Shown here one piece after another: positions 21,767 through 23,857 of a stretch of 23,857 bases of DNA. A model generated the notes under the pieces. The model was not told the DNA's origin and did no database searches. It was given only the letters and a program-made list of their open reading frames with translations. Position numbers and translations under genes: made by a program. Positions within the stretch are counted from its first letter, which is position 1, and each line of letters begins with the position of its first letter. This DNA comes from a virus, in IMG/VR virus record IMGVR_UViG_3300038954_000522, positions 1 to 23,857 of that record; one strand, 5' to 3'.

Positions 21767-23327
21767 TTTCTATCTTTTCTTTGAGTTCATTAATTATCTG
21801 TGCTTGTTGCTCCATCTGTTCGCTGATATGCTTTTGCATATCCTGTACAGTGTTGTTCACTGTATTCTGCAGCCTGTCATTCACTGAAACTTCCTCCTGA
21901 CGGCTTGGAACTTCATTGTAGAAGCCAATTCGAAAACCCTGTTTGTAGAGTTGCGGAAAATTGATTTTAATTGCATAATTCAGCGGTTCAGTGACGGTTT
22001 CCTCTGCCAGAGTGAGATTGTGCAGATATATAACATAATTGTAATACAAGTCGGATCCGCTTTTAGATATGATACCCGATTTATCCAGATTCGATATAGA
22101 AGAGTTCACCCCTTTGGATGCAGTGATCACTTCGTCGGCACGTTTATCGTAGTCAATAAGTGATTGTATGAACTCTTTATATTTAAGGTCAATCGGCTTG
22201 ATCTGCCATTCCGCTTTGCCATCCTGTGTTTGAAAGCTAAAGCTGGCATATAACTTACCCTGGTTTTTTACACCGGTAAGCATGTTGGATAGGCGTCGTA
22301 GCTCATGACGGATATATTTATCCTTTAGATATTCGTGATACTCGGTTCCTACTTCAACCCCATCGCTGTTTGGGAATTTAAGAAGTTCAAGACTCTGATC
22401 CTGCCTTTCCTTGTTATCGTCGCAATATCTCTGTATGCGTCGCTCTACCATCTCCACCCATTCTGATGGGATGATAACATGCACCTTTGCGTTCAGCGAG
22501 TTTTCCAGGTAGCTGTTAATGTACTGGGGGTTTCGGTTGGTTCCAATCAGCCAATCCTTAATTCCGAAATAAAAGCGGTTGTACCCGTAGATTTGTCCTG
22601 GTGTTGCATTCTTATGATACGAAACGGAAACATTGAACTGGTTGGGATTATCAAACCTAAAGCGCTTATACACTTTGAAAGTCTTTTCCATAGCTGCAGT
22701 CCAGTTGCCTACAATGACCGTCTGAAAGTCTTTATCTTCATAATCTGCACCAACAGCCTGAATGTTCTTTTTCGTTGCCAGGCGGCAGCGCCTGTTGTCT
22801 ATATGCTCCAGCCCGGCAACAGGCACGTTGCCATTAATGCGCCGGCTTTTATTTAAGCGCCATTTGACCCAGTAGTCATCGAAGTAGTAGTTATCGCGTA
22901 TCACCTTCTCGCAGAACTCTTTGATGCTATCCTGTAACCCTTTTCCTTTCCAGTTGTCCATCCATTCTTCTATAATAGGGTTGCGGGTCCAGTTACGGAG
23001 CGGTTTACCATCCCGATACTGCCGCTTATATACATGCGGCCCTTTGCCATACAACATAGTCACCTGCTTCTCCAGGAGCTGGGGAAGAATTCTGTTATTG
23101 CCAATAACGCTTGTGATCTCATCCGGCAGCTTATTGTTCGCGCCTTTAATAAGCACGTTATTGTTGCCCACGTTTAGAATAATCGGGGTGGTGACGGAGC
23201 TGAACTTCTCCATGTCGATGGTACCGGTTTCAGCAGATGCCGGCATGTTCTCTCCAAGCTGAAAGCTGATAACACCGGCTTTACCAGTGTAATACCCTAT
23301 AGATCCAAAGTTCTTATAGTCTTCCAT
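21756..23327 (-). CDS. Portal-like protein
   Basis: A 523-aa protein of the size and layout of Bacteroidota phage portals. An N-terminal wing (about 1-110) is followed by helices with WMDNWKGKGLQDSIKEFCEK and a VAGLEHIDNRRCRLATKK strand-turn, in the style of portal clip/wing boundaries. A later region, WQIKPIDLKYKEFIQSLIDY, precedes KGVNSSISNLDKSGIISKSG, the crown-proximal segment in related proteins. The C-terminus is a coiled coil (MQKHISEQMEQQAQIINELK). A portal forms the dodecameric DNA gate of the capsid and binds the terminase. The assignment rests on motif style and position at the head of the virion genes. Confidence 0.6.
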   Translation of the reverse strand: MEDYKNFGSIGYYTGKAGVISFQLGENMPASAETGTIDMEKFSSVTTPIILNVGNNNVLIKGANNKLPDEITSVIGNNRILPQLLEKQVTMLYGKGPHVYKRQYRDGKPLRNWTRNPIIEEWMDNWKGKGLQDSIKEFCEKVIRDNYYFDDYWVKWRLNKSRRINGNVPVAGLEHIDNRRCRLATKKNIQAVGADYEDKDFQTVIVGNWTAAMEKTFKVYKRFRFDNPNQFNVSVSYHKNATPGQIYGYNRFYFGIKDWLIGTNRNPQYINSYLENSLNAKVHVIIPSEWVEMVERRIQRYCDDNKERQDQSLELLKFPNSDGVEVGTEYHEYLKDKYIRHELRRLSNMLTGVKNQGKLYASFSFQTQDGKAEWQIKPIDLKYKEFIQSLIDYDKRADEVITASKGVNSSISNLDKSGIISKSGSDLYYNYVIYLHNLTLAEETVTEPLNYAIKINFPQLYKQGFRIGFYNEVPSRQEEVSVNDRLQNTVNNTVQDMQKHISEQMEQQAQIINELKEKIENGS

Positions 23328-23330
23328 ATA

Positions 23331-23639
23331 TTATGTCCATTGTACCTTACGCAATTGAAAGTTATCGTTCGGGAAGCCCATGTATCGTATAAGATACCTG
23401 TATGCTGTCTTCGGGTTCCCTTCGCTATCCTGGAAAAGGAAATAATTATCTCCATCAATCTCCCATCTTTCTCTGGGCATCTGCTTACGGGTTTTGCATC
23501 CTTCGAAGGTCCTTAGCTCAGCCGAAGCCTCGCCTGTAAGCCTGTTGTACTTATAGAATGCTATCTTGAAGGTACCATCCGGCATCTTTGATACTTCCTC
23601 CGCCAGCCTGATAGCGCGTATGCCTGAGATTGTTTTCAT
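23331..23639 (-). CDS. Small conserved phage protein upstream of portal
   Basis: A 102-aa protein from the ATG at 23639-23637 (MKTISGIRAIRLAEEVSKMP). A longer frame from an ATG at 23735 would add 32 residues that look non-coding, so I prefer the shorter start. It contains a strand-rich middle (GTFKIAFYKYNRLTGEASAE), a GCKTRKQMPRE segment with one Cys, DGDNYFLFQD, and a basic YLIRYMGFP...FQLRKVQW end. I recall similar proteins before portals in Bacteroidota phages but no function. The stop lies three bases before the portal start. Confidence 0.6.
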   Translation of the reverse strand: MKTISGIRAIRLAEEVSKMPDGTFKIAFYKYNRLTGEASAELRTFEGCKTRKQMPRERWEIDGDNYFLFQDSEGNPKTAYRYLIRYMGFPNDNFQLRKVQWT

Positions 23640-23857
23640 TACTTCAAAGCTATTGATCAAACAAATAGTATGAAAGGACAAAAAAGGATAGTCTACCCGC
23701 TGCAATGCAACAGTAGAATTGTGCCAGGTACCCATTCATCTTTGTTATCTGAGTGTAATACAACACACATGAGAGATACAAGCCAGACAGGCCGAGTGGA
23801 GGGCACTCTATCATATTTCCCGTGGCGTTATCTCAGTGCAATACGCCCAGAGAAATT
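23640..23857. other. Intergenic region upstream of the virion genes
   Basis: These 218 bases contain no convincing gene. The terminase, if it lies next to this operon, is beyond the right edge. The only structure seen is a near-perfect 17-bp direct repeat, TTATCTGAGTGTAATAC (23745-23761) and TTATCTCAGTGCAATAC (23828-23844), with two mismatches and 83 bp between starts. The region could hold a late promoter, regulator sites or a packaging signal; I could not single out a promoter with confidence. Confidence 0.5.

Noticed and set aside
23640-23735. Upstream extension of the 102-aa protein to an ATG at 23735
   Set aside because: The added 32 residues lack the character of the conserved part; the ATG at 23639 begins a coherent conserved-looking domain.
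1-23857. Diversity-generating retroelement, CRISPR array or tRNA genes
   Set aside because: No reverse transcriptase, no spacer-repeat pattern with regular unique spacers, and no cloverleaf-like sequence was seen. The tandem array at 61-182 has no spacers.

Overview
The window reads as part of a temperate tailed phage (or phage-derived element) of a Bacteroidota host. The integrase has the Bacteroidetes-type N-terminal arm-binding domain. Several intergenic repeats look like the dispersed repeats common in Bacteroidota chromosomes (GATTAACATGATTTACAGGATT-like units, AGTTGGC heptamers). Most genes lack a clear Shine-Dalgarno sequence. No ribosomal, tRNA or housekeeping gene is visible. Every functional name comes from motif recognition by eye; no database search was run.

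Layout. (1) 1-3821, minus strand: a leftward early operon of small, tightly packed genes. In transcription order these are an 83-aa putative HTH protein, a P22_AR_N-type antirepressor, a LuxR-type HTH regulator with a Cys cluster, a DUF4406/deoxyribosyltransferase-like protein, a 34-aa one-helix membrane peptide, a 93-aa membrane-anchored protein, two small basic helical proteins, an unknown 139-aa protein, an ASCH-like protein, and the first codons of a DUF5131 (Gp37/Gp68) gene. (2) 3822-6387: a divergent control region, then, on the plus strand, a repressor (HTH plus coiled coil, no protease domain), a lipoprotein moron, a roughly 300-bp intergenic block with two terminator-like hairpins, and the tyrosine integrase. 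(3) 23639-6384, minus strand: a late morphogenesis and lysis operon. It runs through a small conserved protein, a portal-like protein, three or four connector/tail genes, tape measure, baseplate/tail-tip protein, a LamG lectin-like protein, a chitin-binding-module-like protein, membrane proteins including a holin candidate, a T7-lysozyme-type amidase, a spanin-like anchored protein, a 427-aa tail protein and a BNR beta-propeller protein. The late operon ends by overlapping the stop codon of the integrase.

How it fits together. The repressor and the 83-aa protein face each other across a control region with repeated TAGTAT half-sites and a palindrome, forming the likely lysis/lysogeny switch. 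The repressor lacks an S24 autocleavage domain, so the antirepressor is a plausible route to induction. The late operon builds a long-tailed particle with several carbohydrate-binding or propeller adhesins, with the lysis genes embedded among them. The lysogeny cassette sits between the late-operon end and the early-operon start, as on an unintegrated circular phage map. The contig may therefore be the excised or episomal form, although the two chromosomal-type ends cannot be seen.

Three small genes that fall below usual ORF cut-offs (1461-1628, 1866-1970, 12812-12928) are supported by exact start/stop overlaps with neighbours. No terminase, major capsid, prohead protease or tail-tube gene is recognisable here.
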